From assembly GCF_017916325.1 (NCBI RefSeq), contig NC_090165.1:940001-1004000 (forward strand): a DNA stretch of 64,000 bases. Reading direction: 5' to 3'. The notes beneath the pieces are model-generated. The model made no database searches. It saw nothing but the letters and a program-made list of their open reading frames with translations, and was not told where the DNA came from. Source of the DNA: Leishmania martiniquensis. Lineage: Eukaryota > Euglenozoa > Kinetoplastea > Trypanosomatida > Trypanosomatidae. Positions 1-10,804 of the stretch are shown here, in pieces. Every line of letters starts with the position of its first letter. The first letter of the stretch is position 1. A program made the translations under genes and the position numbers.

Positions 1-668
1 GAGGCAGAGAGCACAACAGGAAGGCAAGCACAGGGGGACATAGGAGGAACAAGGAGAGCGAGAGAGAGACGCGCACTCACGCTCACGCGAGTGCGAAGCG
101 CAGGAGGCGAAAAAGAAGTGGCGTGTGACGAAGAAAAAAGGGAAGAAAAAACAAGTCGAGAGCAGAAGAGAGCCCCCGCTAAGAAAGTGGGGGAGAGAAG
201 CAACGAGGCGCGGATGCCTCTGGTAGGTTCGGGCCTTGCCCTTTGTCTCTCGCTTTCTTTATCGTTCGTATATGCCCTTGGGACACGACTCGGATCTGCT
301 ATTCATACATCAGCCAACAGGCGCGAACACATTGCATGGAATCCCTCTACTGAGGCAGGGGAGGGGGTGCGAGGCCTCCCACTCGCCGGACACCTACCCG
401 CCGCTCACCGAGCACGAGCGGTGAGAGATCAACGCAAAGGAAACGGCGGAAAAAAAAGGATGCACGAAATGTCCATGTGCAGTCTCTCTCGAAGAGGGGA
501 AAAGGGGGGGACGGAAGAGGGGGGTCACAGGCGACTGTGGGGCGGCATTAGGCAGCGATTTGAAGGTGTAGGCAATTCTGTGCGTGACGACCTCTCTAGC
601 GCACCCCGCAAAATGCTCGCTTACCCCCCCACTGTATCCCCCCTCCCAACCTCAAAGAAGCGAGGCGA
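1..668. other. Spacer downstream of the TSNAXIP1-type gene
   Basis: No gene is supported here. The reading frames seen are antisense continuations or low-complexity. The first 200 bases are purine-rich on the top strand, so pyrimidine-rich in the direction of transcription. This stretch is probably the 3'UTR of the gene ending at 669 plus the splice region of the next gene outside the window. Confidence 0.6.
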
Positions 669-3600
669 TCATAGCGCGCAATCCGTCTTCGAAGTTCGCC
701 TACTACGACGGAGGATCGGCGCAGCCCCAATGACCTGCACCATGTCACTCAGTCGAACGACCACTAGCGGCTCATTGGACGCGCTTGCCTTTGAGGTCGT
801 CGTGTCTCCCACGGTCTCCCCTCGCGCGCGCTCCGCACCGGGCACCTGTAGGCCCTTGCTCACTGCGTTCAGTGAAACCTCGCGCAGCACTACCTCCGGC
901 GTGCACGGCTCCGCCTCCAAGACAGCGGCAGACACGTCTTCCAAGGAGAGCACCCGATCGTTTTCAGCGAGTAGCGGCGCTGGGGGCACCTTCGAGTCAC
1001 GTGTGCCTTTCGACCCCGCGGCCGCAGAGGCGGGAGCGGCAGCGCGAGCATCGCTGGCAGTCATAAATCTCGCCCGCACCGTGAGGGCGTGCAGAAGAGA
1101 TACGTAGAGCTCCATGCCTGCGCGGCACTCTTGCTTCAGCAGCACCTGCATGAAAGGATGCGTGTCACTGCACAGAGCCTCCGCGCTAAACGTCGTCTCC
1201 CCTCCTAATGCGGCACGCAGTTCGGCCAACTCGGCGACCGTCTTCAGCTCCAGCACCGGCTGCAGGCATTCACCCAACGCCTGGCGCCGCACACGCGAGC
1301 TCTGCAACTCCTTCGACAAGGCGTGGATGTCGTGCTTCACTTGCGCGACCAAGACGGCCGCGTCTACACCGATGCGTGGCGGCATCACCCCGTGCACGAT
1401 CCACGAGAACAGGTGCAAGGCATCGCTGTACCACTCCCGCTTGTCTCCGTCCCGCTCGAGGTTCATCGTGAGATGAGCGACCGAGTCGTACGCACTGAGA
1501 TCCTCGCGCACCTGCATCTCCGACTGGAGAAATTCGTAAAGAAACGGGGCGAGGCGGTCGGCGCTACCCTGCGCTGAAGCGACCGCTTGGCCACTTGCTT
1601 GCTGTGCTTTATCCTCTTGCTCCAAGTACGTAGGGAGCACATCAAGGAAGAAGTGGTACACCATGGACAAAATGGTTGGAGGGGCAACAGGGCAGCGGGA
1701 CAAGACGCCACTCGCACGCCAACACGGGTGCACCTGCGTCCCGTACCCAAGCCCGAGCAGCGGCAGCTCCAAAGGCGGCACCGAGCGGGTTGCAGGTGAC
1801 CCGGCAATGGTGGAGCTGAAGGCGTTGCACAACCCTTCCCCGTGGCCGCGGGTGTGACGAGAGTTCCGGTGCTGCAGAATTGGCGAGGAGCTGGGCGGCT
1901 TATCCTTGGCTGCGAGACTGACTTCAGGCAAGTTTTTCACCGAGTTTGTGTGCGCGGCATCCGCCAGCTCATCGCCTCCTTCTACGAGGCCCGCCGAGGA
2001 GGAGTACAACACTCGCTGCTGCTGCCCCTGCGCCCGCAGTATCCCCTCCAGCGCCAAGATGCGCTGCACGAGGTATTCTACCTGGAGCCCGGTCTCCTTG
2101 GGCCCTTTAACCGTCGGCAGCCCCACGGCAAGGTTCGCGGAAGTCGACGCATCTATGGCAGACGTGCAGTTCTCACGCACGTTGGCCTCCGTGTCGTCGT
2201 CGTCTCCGTCCAGCTCGGTCGTCAGCTGCCCGGCATCCGCTGCGTAGGCGCAAAGGTCGGGGTAGAGCTCGTAGATTCGCCCCCACGATGGGCGTGGTGT
2301 GAGAACCGTGTCAGTAGAAACGCCGTGCGCCTGAGCGTCGTAATGCGGCGCAGCGGCCGCCTCAGCTGCCTTGACAAGGGTTTCGCGTTCTTCCTCCAGC
2401 ACTTTCAGGCGAGACTGCATGACGTCCAGCTGCGTCCCGCGCACGGCCGCTGTACGACGCCATCGCCGCGTCATCAGGTGAGCTGCCTCTAGCTCGGAAG
2501 TCAGGTGCTCCCGCATAAGGCAGAAATCAGAGGCCGGCACGTAGTTAGCGTACTTCTTGCGAAACCGCTCCAGCTCCGCCTGGGCGTCGCCGGCGATGCG
2601 CTTGAACTCGTCCAGCTCGCTGACCTGGCCCATTACACTTGTCACAAGGCGTTCGTACTCCTTCAGCCGTCGATCACACTCTCGCATAGCACCGATGAGG
2701 ACGAGGATCTTTTCAAGGTCGATTTGGCTCTTGCGCTCGAGCTCGGCGACGCGCTGCGTGGCGACCTCCAGCTCGCGATGCAGCTCTAGCCGGTCATTGG
2801 TACGGCCTGTGCGTGGTCTCTGCATGGCTGAATGCAGCCTCTCCGTCTCCTGCGCATGCACACGAGACTGAAGGGCTTCCTCCATCTTACCCAGCTCCTC
2901 CTGCAGCGAGTGCACCTGCTGATGCAAAGCCGCAACACTCTCCAGCTGCGTCACTTTCTCCACGCGCCGCGCGACCACAGCAGAGTACGCTTCCGAGACT
3001 AGCTCCGCCTGCGCCTGGATAGCGTTGTCGTAGGCACACTGAATGTCGTCGAAGAGAGCAGCGTACGCAGGAAAGGCGGAGCGCAACGCGCGGAAGGCTT
3101 CGCGGTAGGGGTTCAGCTGGTCAATAACGCTCGGAACGCCGGTACCGTCGCTGTTCAAGATGAGCTCGCGTTTGATATAGGACTGCAGCTGCTTGACGAG
3201 AGGTGGCGTTGCCGCGTCGGCGGGCATGGTGGAGGTGGCGTTGCCCCCGCAGTGAGGAGGGTGAGTAATACTAGAAGCCAGCATAGGAGAGCGAACGTCC
3301 ATGGTGTGCTCCAGGTTACGCAAGGTAGCGGTGCGGGCGTGTGCGCCGCTAGCCGTATCGCCCATGAACTTGGGATGCGGCGAATGCAAGAGGGCCTTGG
3401 TAGAGAGCGTTGCTGCGGTCGCTGGAGCGGTTGAGACTGCTTTCGACTTCGGTCGCTGCGCTCCAAGCAGGTGGGACGTCACTGGAGAAACGGCAGGCGC
3501 GCGCGCGGGCTTCTTTGCTCCGCTCTTCGTTATCCGCTGCTGCTGTTGCTGCTGCTGCTGCTGTTCGGCATCCAACTGAAGTAGGCGCCGCGCCGAGGGG

Positions 3601-3953
3601 CCGATACCGGAGAGGTCGTCGGGTAGCGTCAGAGAGCCGGTACAAGCGGCCTGGTTACCATCACCGCTGGTCATTGGCATCGCCGACTCGTTGCGTTGTT
3701 GCACTGCGTAGTAGGAGTCGTACAGCTGCAAGGCGCTATGTGGAAAAGAGTCCATCCGCGAAGGAGCAGTGGCGGCAGAGGTGACGCTCATCGCAAAGCT
3801 ACCAATGGATCCTGCAATGAGTGGGAGCGTCGTGGAGCTCTTCGTCATGGTATCGCGCGCTGCCTTGACTGCGGAGGGAAGAGAGGGTGAGGTGATGTAC
3901 TGCAACCCGCACACCGGCACGGTGCCGCTACGCGCATCGAGGCCGCCGCTCAT
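669..3953 (-). CDS. Coiled-coil protein with TSNAXIP1-type N-terminal domain
   Basis: The product is 1094 aa from an ATG at 3953. Residues 1-245 are Ser/Ala/Pro-rich and include nine consecutive glutamines (131-139). Residues about 252-365 contain a stretch opening QSYIKREL and continuing through NPYREAFRALRSAF. This matches the pattern of the N-terminal domain of translin-associated factor X interacting protein 1: a helix with RELE, then a fixed spacing to YR.AF. A coiled coil follows from about 315 to 530. The C-terminal half has a second helical block (about 730-980), beginning near TILSMVYHFFLDVLPTYLEQ, and ends in a low-complexity tail. Animal TSNAXIP1 is a ciliary or sperm-associated protein, so a flagellar or basal-body role is the natural guess. 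That role is inference only. There is no signal peptide and no membrane segment. Confidence 0.85.
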   Translation of the reverse strand: MSGGLDARSGTVPVCGLQYITSPSLPSAVKAARDTMTKSSTTLPLIAGSIGSFAMSVTSAATAPSRMDSFPHSALQLYDSYYAVQQRNESAMPMTSGDGNQAACTGSLTLPDDLSGIGPSARRLLQLDAEQQQQQQQQQRITKSGAKKPARAPAVSPVTSHLLGAQRPKSKAVSTAPATAATLSTKALLHSPHPKFMGDTASGAHARTATLRNLEHTMDVRSPMLASSITHPPHCGGNATSTMPADAATPPLVKQLQSYIKRELILNSDGTGVPSVIDQLNPYREAFRALRSAFPAYAALFDDIQCAYDNAIQAQAELVSEAYSAVVARRVEKVTQLESVAALHQQVHSLQEELGKMEEALQSRVHAQETERLHSAMQRPRTGRTNDRLELHRELEVATQRVAELERKSQIDLEKILVLIGAMRECDRRLKEYERLVTSVMGQVSELDEFKRIAGDAQAELERFRKKYANYVPASDFCLMREHLTSELEAAHLMTRRWRRTAAVRGTQLDVMQSRLKVLEEERETLVKAAEAAAAPHYDAQAHGVSTDTVLTPRPSWGRIYELYPDLCAYAADAGQLTTELDGDDDDTEANVRENCTSAIDASTSANLAVGLPTVKGPKETGLQVEYLVQRILALEGILRAQGQQQRVLYSSSAGLVEGGDELADAAHTNSVKNLPEVSLAAKDKPPSSSPILQHRNSRHTRGHGEGLCNAFSSTIAGSPATRSVPPLELPLLGLGYGTQVHPCWRASGVLSRCPVAPPTILSMVYHFFLDVLPTYLEQEDKAQQASGQAVASAQGSADRLAPFLYEFLQSEMQVREDLSAYDSVAHLTMNLERDGDKREWYSDALHLFSWIVHGVMPPRIGVDAAVLVAQVKHDIHALSKELQSSRVRRQALGECLQPVLELKTVAELAELRAALGGETTFSAEALCSDTHPFMQVLLKQECRAGMELYVSLLHALTVRARFMTASDARAAAPASAAAGSKGTRDSKVPPAPLLAENDRVLSLEDVSAAVLEAEPCTPEVVLREVSLNAVSKGLQVPGAERARGETVGDTTTSKASASNEPLVVVRLSDMVQVIGAAPILRRSRRTSKTDCAL
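3537..3563 (-). repeat. CAG/CAA tract encoding nine glutamines
   Basis: There are nine Gln codons in a row, eight CAG and one CAA, at residues 131-139 of the TSNAXIP1-type protein. The tract lies in a disordered region before the folded domain. Length variation between strains is likely for such a tract. Confidence 0.9.
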
Positions 3954-6808
3954 GATGTTCGTGTGGCCGTTCCACGCGTGGGAAAAGGCTCATACAACCA
4001 TACCGGAGTGCGAAGCAGGAGTTCAGAAAAGGAGGGCGCTAAGTACACAGCGTCGCCGGCAGAACGCTTGAGGGGATAGCACAGCTGACACGAAGTTCAG
4101 GACCCTTCGTCAAATAGAGCTACCAATGAACCACAAGCTGCTCCTAAGCCCTACAGCGCCCACTAATCTTACACTCGGACTTGCAAGAGAACAGAAATGC
4201 AGGCACGCGTGCGTCACCGTTTGCGAATCCGTCGTGAGCGCCGTGCAACTTCACCACCAGAGAAGAGAGCCAAAAGTGTGCGAACCAGTGCAGGGTAGAG
4301 GGACACTGAAGGAAGAGGGCACAGGCGATGACCGCTGAGAAGCACACGGAGACGGCGAACAAAAAGGAGAAGATTTACGTCATTCAGAATGGTGCAAAGA
4401 GGTACAGAGGGCTACAGAGGATGCCCGATGAAGATGTTTGTGCACGCTTCCCTGCTGTGGCATCGTTCATCTGGTGCACAACGCAGCTCTTTTTTTTTTT
4501 TGGCGCCCTGTCAAGCTGCAGCGGCAGATACACCCGAGAAGAACGACGTCACAATACCATGCCCTCAAGATCGAGCTAGGCGGCTGCAGCGATCGGTCTA
4601 GAGGATTGGAGAGGAGATTCAAGGGGCCAGCGAGAACGCTCATGGTGCTCACCCACACTCTCCTTCCATGAGAGGAGGGCGAAGGAAATATAATCATCTC
4701 ATTTCCGTCGTATTTTTCTCCATAGGTGACTGTTGGAAGTGAAGTACGTTTGATGAAAACATGTCACTTGTGCTTGGAGACGTACAGAGTGTACACACAC
4801 ATGCACGGACAGACGGAGCAATGGTGGAAAAGTTCCCAGAAGGGGAGGGCGAGGGGTGGGGCCTCTGTGGATGGGTGAAGCATGCCGGTTTCTCTTGTCT
4901 TCCTTCCTCTCGCTTTCCTTTACCTCGACAACGATGAACGCCGGTATATCCTCTTCGTCTCTCTCTTCAGCAGCGTCCTCCCCCCTGATCCCTTTCCCCA
5001 TCCGATAAGAGCTGCCGCGCGGGTACGCGTGCCTGCGTTCGCTGATGTTTCACTGTGTGCGGGTGGAGGACAGCCCCCACAGCGCTTCCGAAACCAAAAA
5101 AAAAAATAAGCGGCCAAGACACGCGCACGTGAATAGGGCTGCTGCGTGGCGAGTTCATCCATTCACACACACGAATGCGCATGTACAACGAATAAAACGC
5201 AGTCCTTAATGGGAACCAAAAACCCTTAGTGCGCGCAACAGCAGCAGCAGCAGCAGCGGAAGCGATAGAAATGGCCCAACGAGGCCCAGCGAAATGGACA
5301 ATGGAGAGAAGAGAGAAAAAGGACGCAAAGTCAAGGGAAAACATTCTATGGCGTTCCCCATGCAGGAGACACACCCGCAGCATAGACGGCGGGCGAACAA
5401 CTGAAAGGAAAAAAAAACAGAAAACAGAGACCCTTGGCACCGACAGCTGACGGAAGCCAGCCGTATTGTTGGGCGAGCAGTAGCAGCGGCAGCAGCATTA
5501 GAAGCGGGGATGGGGGAGAGGGACCGCATCCCCCCTTTATTGATCTACGCAGCAACAGAGAGGAAAGGCAAGCCGAGCGCAATCCAACAACAGGAGTACG
5601 AAAGAAGAGAGAGGCACGGTCCAGCCGCCCCCCCGGAGAAAAAAGTCAGAGAATAACAAACACTTAGCCACAGAGAGAGAGACGCGCAAACAATAGGAAA
5701 AAGGGGAAGCGAAAGGCAGTGAAAAACACGCGCGTCGCCAGGAGGGGGCGGATGCGGAAGGGGGAAAGAGGGCGGGACGAAAATGAATCAGCTCCAGAGA
5801 GCTCTTTGAGACGAGTGCAGACAGGCGGGCGCACTTGAAGAAAATGGCCGCCAGCTGCGATTCGTCACAGGGCTAAAAAAAATGAGAGGAGTTCTCGAAC
5901 ATGAAAAGGGGGTGAAGTGACCGATACAAAGCAGGCAGTGGTGCATGGAAAGAATAGACGACGTGGCGCAAGGGCATCGTAAATCAAAACTGAGGTTGAC
6001 AGAGACGAGGCAGGAGGGGAACGCTGGCCAGATGCCGGGAGGCCACCCTTTGCCCCCAGACAGCACCCGCGTACCATTCGCCCAACGCCCCCCTCCCACC
6101 CCTCCTGTTCATGCGCCTTCTCTGCGCGCCTCTGGAGAAGCACGTACTCCGCCAGAGCGCGCGAAAGAAGCGCAAATGAACAAGCAAAAAAAAAACATTG
6201 AGAGAAAAAAGAGACAGAGAGAGAGAAGGGCTCAATAGGGGAAGGGGAGTCACTCAACGCGCGTGCAGACCGAAAGGCACACGCATACGCACATCAATAA
6301 AATGGCCAGGAAGAAAAAAAAGGACGAAGTTGCAACGACCGTGCAAGGAGGCGCACTTTCACCGGGAAGAAAAAAAACAGAGAGAGAACACATCTCAAAC
6401 AGAGAAGCATACGCGCTCCCGAAAGAGGGTACGGCTGGAATGAAGAAAAATAGCGAGAGAGGTGCTAATAATAGTAATAACGGGGAGGAGAAGAGGGCGG
6501 GGCGGGGTGGAAGAGACGCGACGCACGCGAATGCGTTGATGGGCTCTCCTCCTTTCCTTTCTTGTCCCCTGTGCGCGCACACACGCCCTCCTGCGTAGAC
6601 CCGAGAGCCAAACACGTCGGGATAGGGGGCTCAAGCGGAAAAGTCCATCGAAAGGCACCGTACTGTTTCGGAAGAAGAAAACTTGCAAACAAAAAAAAGA
6701 AAGATGAACGAGACAAGACGAAGCGGAGCGCAGGACACTGCAAGACACCCTGGGAGCCCTTCAGTACGACAGAGATCTTCTTTCCCCTTTTCTTCGCCTT
6801 GTCGGCAC
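3954..6808. other. Gene-free spacer, purine-rich top strand
   Basis: No coding region is supported. The top strand holds a T tract at 4491-4502 and long purine-rich runs around 5640-5780 and 6190-6480, which read as polypyrimidine on the transcribed-sense strand. The gene starting at 3953 probably takes its spliced-leader acceptor from the proximal end. I see no repeat copy in this segment. Confidence 0.6.
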
Positions 6809-7030
6809 TCAGGCAGACTCCGTGACGGTGTCTCGCAACGCAGCAATGGGCGCACCCAGTAATACCACGAGGCAGATGGAGAGAGCGAGAGAGGGAGAGA
6901 GCCCGCCGGCGTCCACGTCTGCCTGCAACTGTTGCTCAATGAGCTCTTTTAACTTCTCCTCTGATTCCGCTTCTCGTAAGTCTCGCGACACGACTTTTCT
7001 GCTTCCCTTTGGTGGGCCTACACACCACAC
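6809..7030 (-). pseudogene. Open frame for a tail-anchored-like peptide without an AUG
   Basis: The minus strand is open for 73 codons to a TGA at 6809, with an in-frame stop just upstream (7031-7033) and no ATG anywhere in the frame. The encoded peptide looks protein-like. A charged helix (REAESEEKLKELIEQQLQAD) is followed by a hydrophobic segment of about 20 residues (SLALSICLVVLLGAPIAAL) and a short polar tail, the layout of a C-tail-anchored membrane protein. A strong pyrimidine tract and AG lie 87 bases upstream (7117-7160). It may be a decayed gene, the last part of a gene broken by an indel, or chance. A non-AUG start cannot be excluded. Confidence 0.35.
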
Positions 7031-7116
7031 TTACTTTCGCTGTGCGTGCCGGTGACGTCGTAGGCACCGATACCGCCACAGTTAATCCCGCGCTTTCATC
7101 GCAGAAATATGAGAGG

Positions 7117-7160
7117 CTGGGCAGGAAGGAGGAAAGGGGCGGGGGAAGGGGGCAGGGACA
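7117..7160 (-). promoter_or_regulatory. Putative spliced-leader acceptor (polypyrimidine tract + AG)
   Basis: On the minus strand, 7160-7119 is almost pure C/T and ends in the AG at 7118-7117. This is one of the clearest acceptor signals in the window. The first ATG downstream (7099) opens only a five-codon frame. The acceptor implies a processed transcript starting near 7116 that covers the reading frame at 6809-7030. Confidence 0.5.
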
Positions 7161-7411
7161 GACATATTAACCTCACGATCAGAGAATGGGCAAGTCCGTC
7201 TAAACGCCCACGTGCCCTATCGCTCCCCTCCTTGTGCATGCCCCCTCTCAGTCCACCCTACTGAGCCGACGTACAAGCTAGGGGAACCTGAGCAGATACT
7301 TAGGTGTGCGAACTCGTGGGGAGTTGACGCCTCCCGCAAGACTTCTTTTCCTTTCCTCCCCGAGAAGCACGTGCCCCCTGCGGGTGGTGATGTGCGTGTG
7401 TAGGGGTGTAA

Positions 7412-7924
7412 GGGCATGTCTCCGTGTGCGTGGCATCTCAGGGGGGGCTCAGTACCCCACTCTCTGTCTGGGGAAGCCAGGCAGCCCCCCCTCCCCTCAC
7501 TCCCACCCTTGCCTTTCGGAATGCTGAGCCGCCTCTCGTGGCCACGACAGAGGGTTCCAGCACCTAGCCCGAAGGGGGGCCAGAGCGATGTGTCGCTACC
7601 GATGTCGGGGGCCAGGCGCTGGATGGCGTTGCGTCGGAGCGACCGGCGGCTGTGAAGAGGCTTGTGCCGTCCATGCGATGAGCAACGCGTCGGCATGACT
7701 CGAGCGTATCCCGCTCGGCCCTTGCACTGCCTGCGTGCATGTGTAGAGGGAGCCTGAGTCATCGCGAGGAGGGAGGGGATACGCGTCGGTGGCAACCAGG
7801 GCAACGGGGAGCGACTGTGAGGCGACCTGTGGGGCGGGAGGTGCGTAGGGTATGAGGTGGGGGCCGTGCCTCCGATGGCCGAGTCGGTGCGCTGCTGCAA
7901 GACGCGTGTGTGCACGGCTGCTTC
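7412..7924 (-). repeat. Dispersed repeat R2, copy 1 (inverted)
   Basis: This 513 bp stretch is the reverse complement of 62969-63486. The differences seen are a shorter CA tract and one C fewer or more in a C run. The edges are sharp: similarity is lost beyond 7924 and before 7412. It lies in what should be the 3'UTR of the ADF-H gene. Position and size resemble the SIDER degenerate retroposons of Leishmania, but I could not confirm a retroposon signature. The strand is given relative to copies 2 and 3. Confidence 0.85.
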
Positions 7925-9472
7925 CAACGACAAGATGGGCTCGCGGTCATAGCAGCAGTGTTGAGTCGAACCTGTGATATACGGCTGAAGGAGTCTGTTG
8001 GAAAAACGAGGGTCGACCCCAAGCCGAGTAAGCCCCTTACCCACCCACCCCCAAATGAAACAGCGCCCCGTAAAAACGCTCCCGCTGCCTCACACGTGCA
8101 ACACCCTTCAAGGTAAGCGCGCCGACGAATGAGCAGGAACACATCCTATTCGACGGTGTGTGTAGGCAAGAGCAACGGGGAAAAAAACGAAAAAAGGGGA
8201 CGGTTCAGAAGTCAGGGTAAGACTGAGCCCGAGGGAGGGAAGGGGAGAGCAAAACTGTGCCGAACACACGAGTGGTGTCGCCGCCCGCCTCCCACCACTG
8301 ACGTAAAAAAAGGAAAAAACGGGCATAAATCTCTCACAAGGCGCTCTGAAACGCGTTGGGTGTCGAGCACGCGGCCACCAAATTCAGCGAGAGAGTCAGA
8401 GAGAGAAAACGGGGGATGTGGAGAAGCGACAGACGCCCACGGCAGCTGCATCAAGCGCACGCGGAGAGAGATATCAAGGGGAGAAGGGGGGCACGCGTTC
8501 GGATGTGAACCAGAAGGAAAGAGATGGAGGAACGCGATGGCAAAAGTAAGCGCGCCAAAACAGAACAACCACAAACACCACAAAAAAAAAAGAAAAAGAA
8601 ATCGACGTCATGAGGGTAAGTGAACATGAGAGGCAACAGGCAATGACAGGAGAAAAGCCCTGCCAGTCACCCCTGACTCGAGCACACACTCACTGCGAGA
8701 CAGGCATGCACAGATACACAGAAAGATGACCCTTGCAGGTGCGCTCGCAATCGGCGCATTGCAGCGCACGGAGTTTGTGTAAGTGCGCTTGGGCGGTGCT
8801 GATACCTGCGGGCCTTTGAGGTATCACAGATTCGAAACCGCTGTGTGGAATAGCCGTCCTCCACGATAGTACGTGTGAGCGTAGAAAGCGACCTCTGTCT
8901 CACGTGGTCGCTCGCTCTGCTGATGCGTATTGATGTGCATGGATGTGCTGACCGCGGGCTCCCCTTCGAACTGGGCATGTCACTCCATCTCCTCGTTTCT
9001 TTAGCCGTCTCCTCGGTCCTGCACAGAGAGCCACGCTGGACGAAAGCACCAGACACGAGCCCACGTAGTCATGAGGTGCAAAAGAAAGAGAGCTTCACTG
9101 AATGAACTCCAGCTCAGCGCGCAGAGGACACAAAACGGGCGAAGCGAAATGTTTCTGGTGCCTTTCACAGTTCGCACGCGAGTTCGTACCTCTTGTAATC
9201 TCCTTATTGCACCGCCTGCTTCTCCACGCTTCACTTATCGCCCAACAGCGCTGATCCCCCGCCCTTTACTTGCTCCTCTTGCGCACATGAGCACGAGAGA
9301 TGATCAGCCCCGCCGTCCAGAAGACTCCCTAAGCCCTTTCATGGACACCTAATGAGATACGCACAAGCACATGTATGCGTATCTCAACATACAACATAAT
9401 GCGCGCGGTGCCAAACGTTGTACCATTGCACACCCACTAGAGCCCCACAACTGACGGCTTCAGCCCGTTCCC
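7925..9472. other. Spacer between repeats R2 and R1
   Basis: There is no supported gene in these 1.5 kb. The frames are short, lack ATG starts or are compositionally biased. This is probably part of a long 3'UTR of the ADF-H gene whose stop is at 10805. Confidence 0.5.
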
Positions 9473-9926
9473 TTCGTTCCGCCAGCAAGCACGCCAGCAC
9501 CTGTACGCATACATCCGCATTACATGTGTCTCTGCTGCACTGCAGCCGTGTCGTGGAGCCACACCAGCCAATACGGGGAGGACGCACGCCGGCCCAGGGC
9601 GATTCCACCGCACGCGGTCCGTGATCAAGGGAGCCCGCGATGACGCTCCGCATGACCGCAGCGCAGCAAAGGCAGAAGGTATATAAAAATGTAAAAAGGC
9701 AGTGGACGAATGCGTATGACTGTCGCACCATCGGCATCGCCCGCAGTGAGTTGCTGCAAGCGTCATCGCCACCCCTCGTCTCGGCGGCACAGCCCCCGTC
9801 CTGAACCCGCCAATCGACACCGAAGAGCCCGCAGGCTGCGTGTAGCTCACCCCTCGCCCAAGCACATAGACAGAAGGAGAGGCGGGGGAGGGGCAGTGGG
9901 TCCTGCACTCCAAATAAGAGGATGCA
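9473..9926 (+). repeat. Dispersed repeat R1, copy A
   Basis: These 454 bp match 16912-17365 in direct orientation with one difference in my base-by-base comparison (G at 9905 against A at 17344). Both copies start at TTCGTTCCGCC and end at GAGGATGCA, with unrelated flanks. The spacing is 7439 bp. The copy lies in the presumed 3'UTR of the ADF-H gene. It is a candidate SIDER-type retroposon or other recent duplication. The long minus-strand frames across it are shared by both copies and do not look like a conserved protein. Confidence 0.9.
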
Positions 9927-10804
9927 CCACAGTGAAGTCGGCGGTACCATCAGGGGATACAGAAAGGAAAGTGTGAGGAATGACTAGCGGTAAAGAGCCA
10001 ACCACTTACAGCAAGAGAATATACAAGCCGACAGAGAAATGCCTGAAGGAAAAAGGGGAGGGGGAAAGCGGCGTATTTTTTCCACGAGCGAATTGTGCGA
10101 GAGCACGTGGCGCCACGGCGAAGAGGAGTCACCGTCAAAAGCATCGAAGACGCCAGCCATGAATAAAAGACGCACCCCACGTCTCACGCTCACCCGGGAG
10201 AGCAAAGTGCAACGATAAAACACGGAAAAAAGACTCACATACATGAGCGACAAGGGGAAGACTCTCAGTTATCGGGTGGTGATCAAGAGGAGGCGGGAGG
10301 AAAGAAAGAACGGACTGCATAATGAGCACATCTCACTATGCCTTCGGTACGGCTATTAGTGTCGCTGCTGTTCGACCATTTTCTTCTTCGTTTGTGTGTG
10401 TGTGTGGAAAGTGGAGAAAGAAAAATTATACTTCGAGTCTGTTGCGGGAAGCGAGGCGTTGGAGTGGACGGCGAAGAAAAACGACTTGGAGAAGAAAAAA
10501 GGATGCACGGAGGGGAGGAAAAAAGGCACGGAGAGCTCTACTGGGCACCACAACGACAGAAAAGCACGCACGACACGCTTTGGGCACGCCTCCACTCATC
10601 TTCTTTTTTTTTGTTTGCTTTCACCGCCCTTTTACGTTGGCAGAGTCGAAATCAAGCGCACACAGGCCTTCGCACCTGAGGACCACATCTACGTACACGG
10701 GAACATCCACAAAGGCGGACGGGGAAGCATGACGGGGTGCTCGCATCCTTTCTTTTCAGTTTACCTTGCGTCTCCCGTCCTTGTTCAGGGGGATCTCTTG
10801 TTCA
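9927..10804. other. 3' spacer proximal to the ADF-H gene
   Basis: No gene is seen. The segment follows the ADF-H stop codon and is most simply its proximal 3'UTR. Confidence 0.5.

Noticed and set aside
91..1107. Long top-strand frame (338 codons)
   Set aside because: Its start is not a clear gene start and it overlaps the minus-strand TSNAXIP1-type gene, reading its opposite strand. The peptide is low-complexity and Arg/Ser-rich.
7217..8044. 275-codon minus-strand frame
   Set aside because: It lies across repeat R2 copy 1 and its content recurs in the other copies. There is no protein family resemblance.
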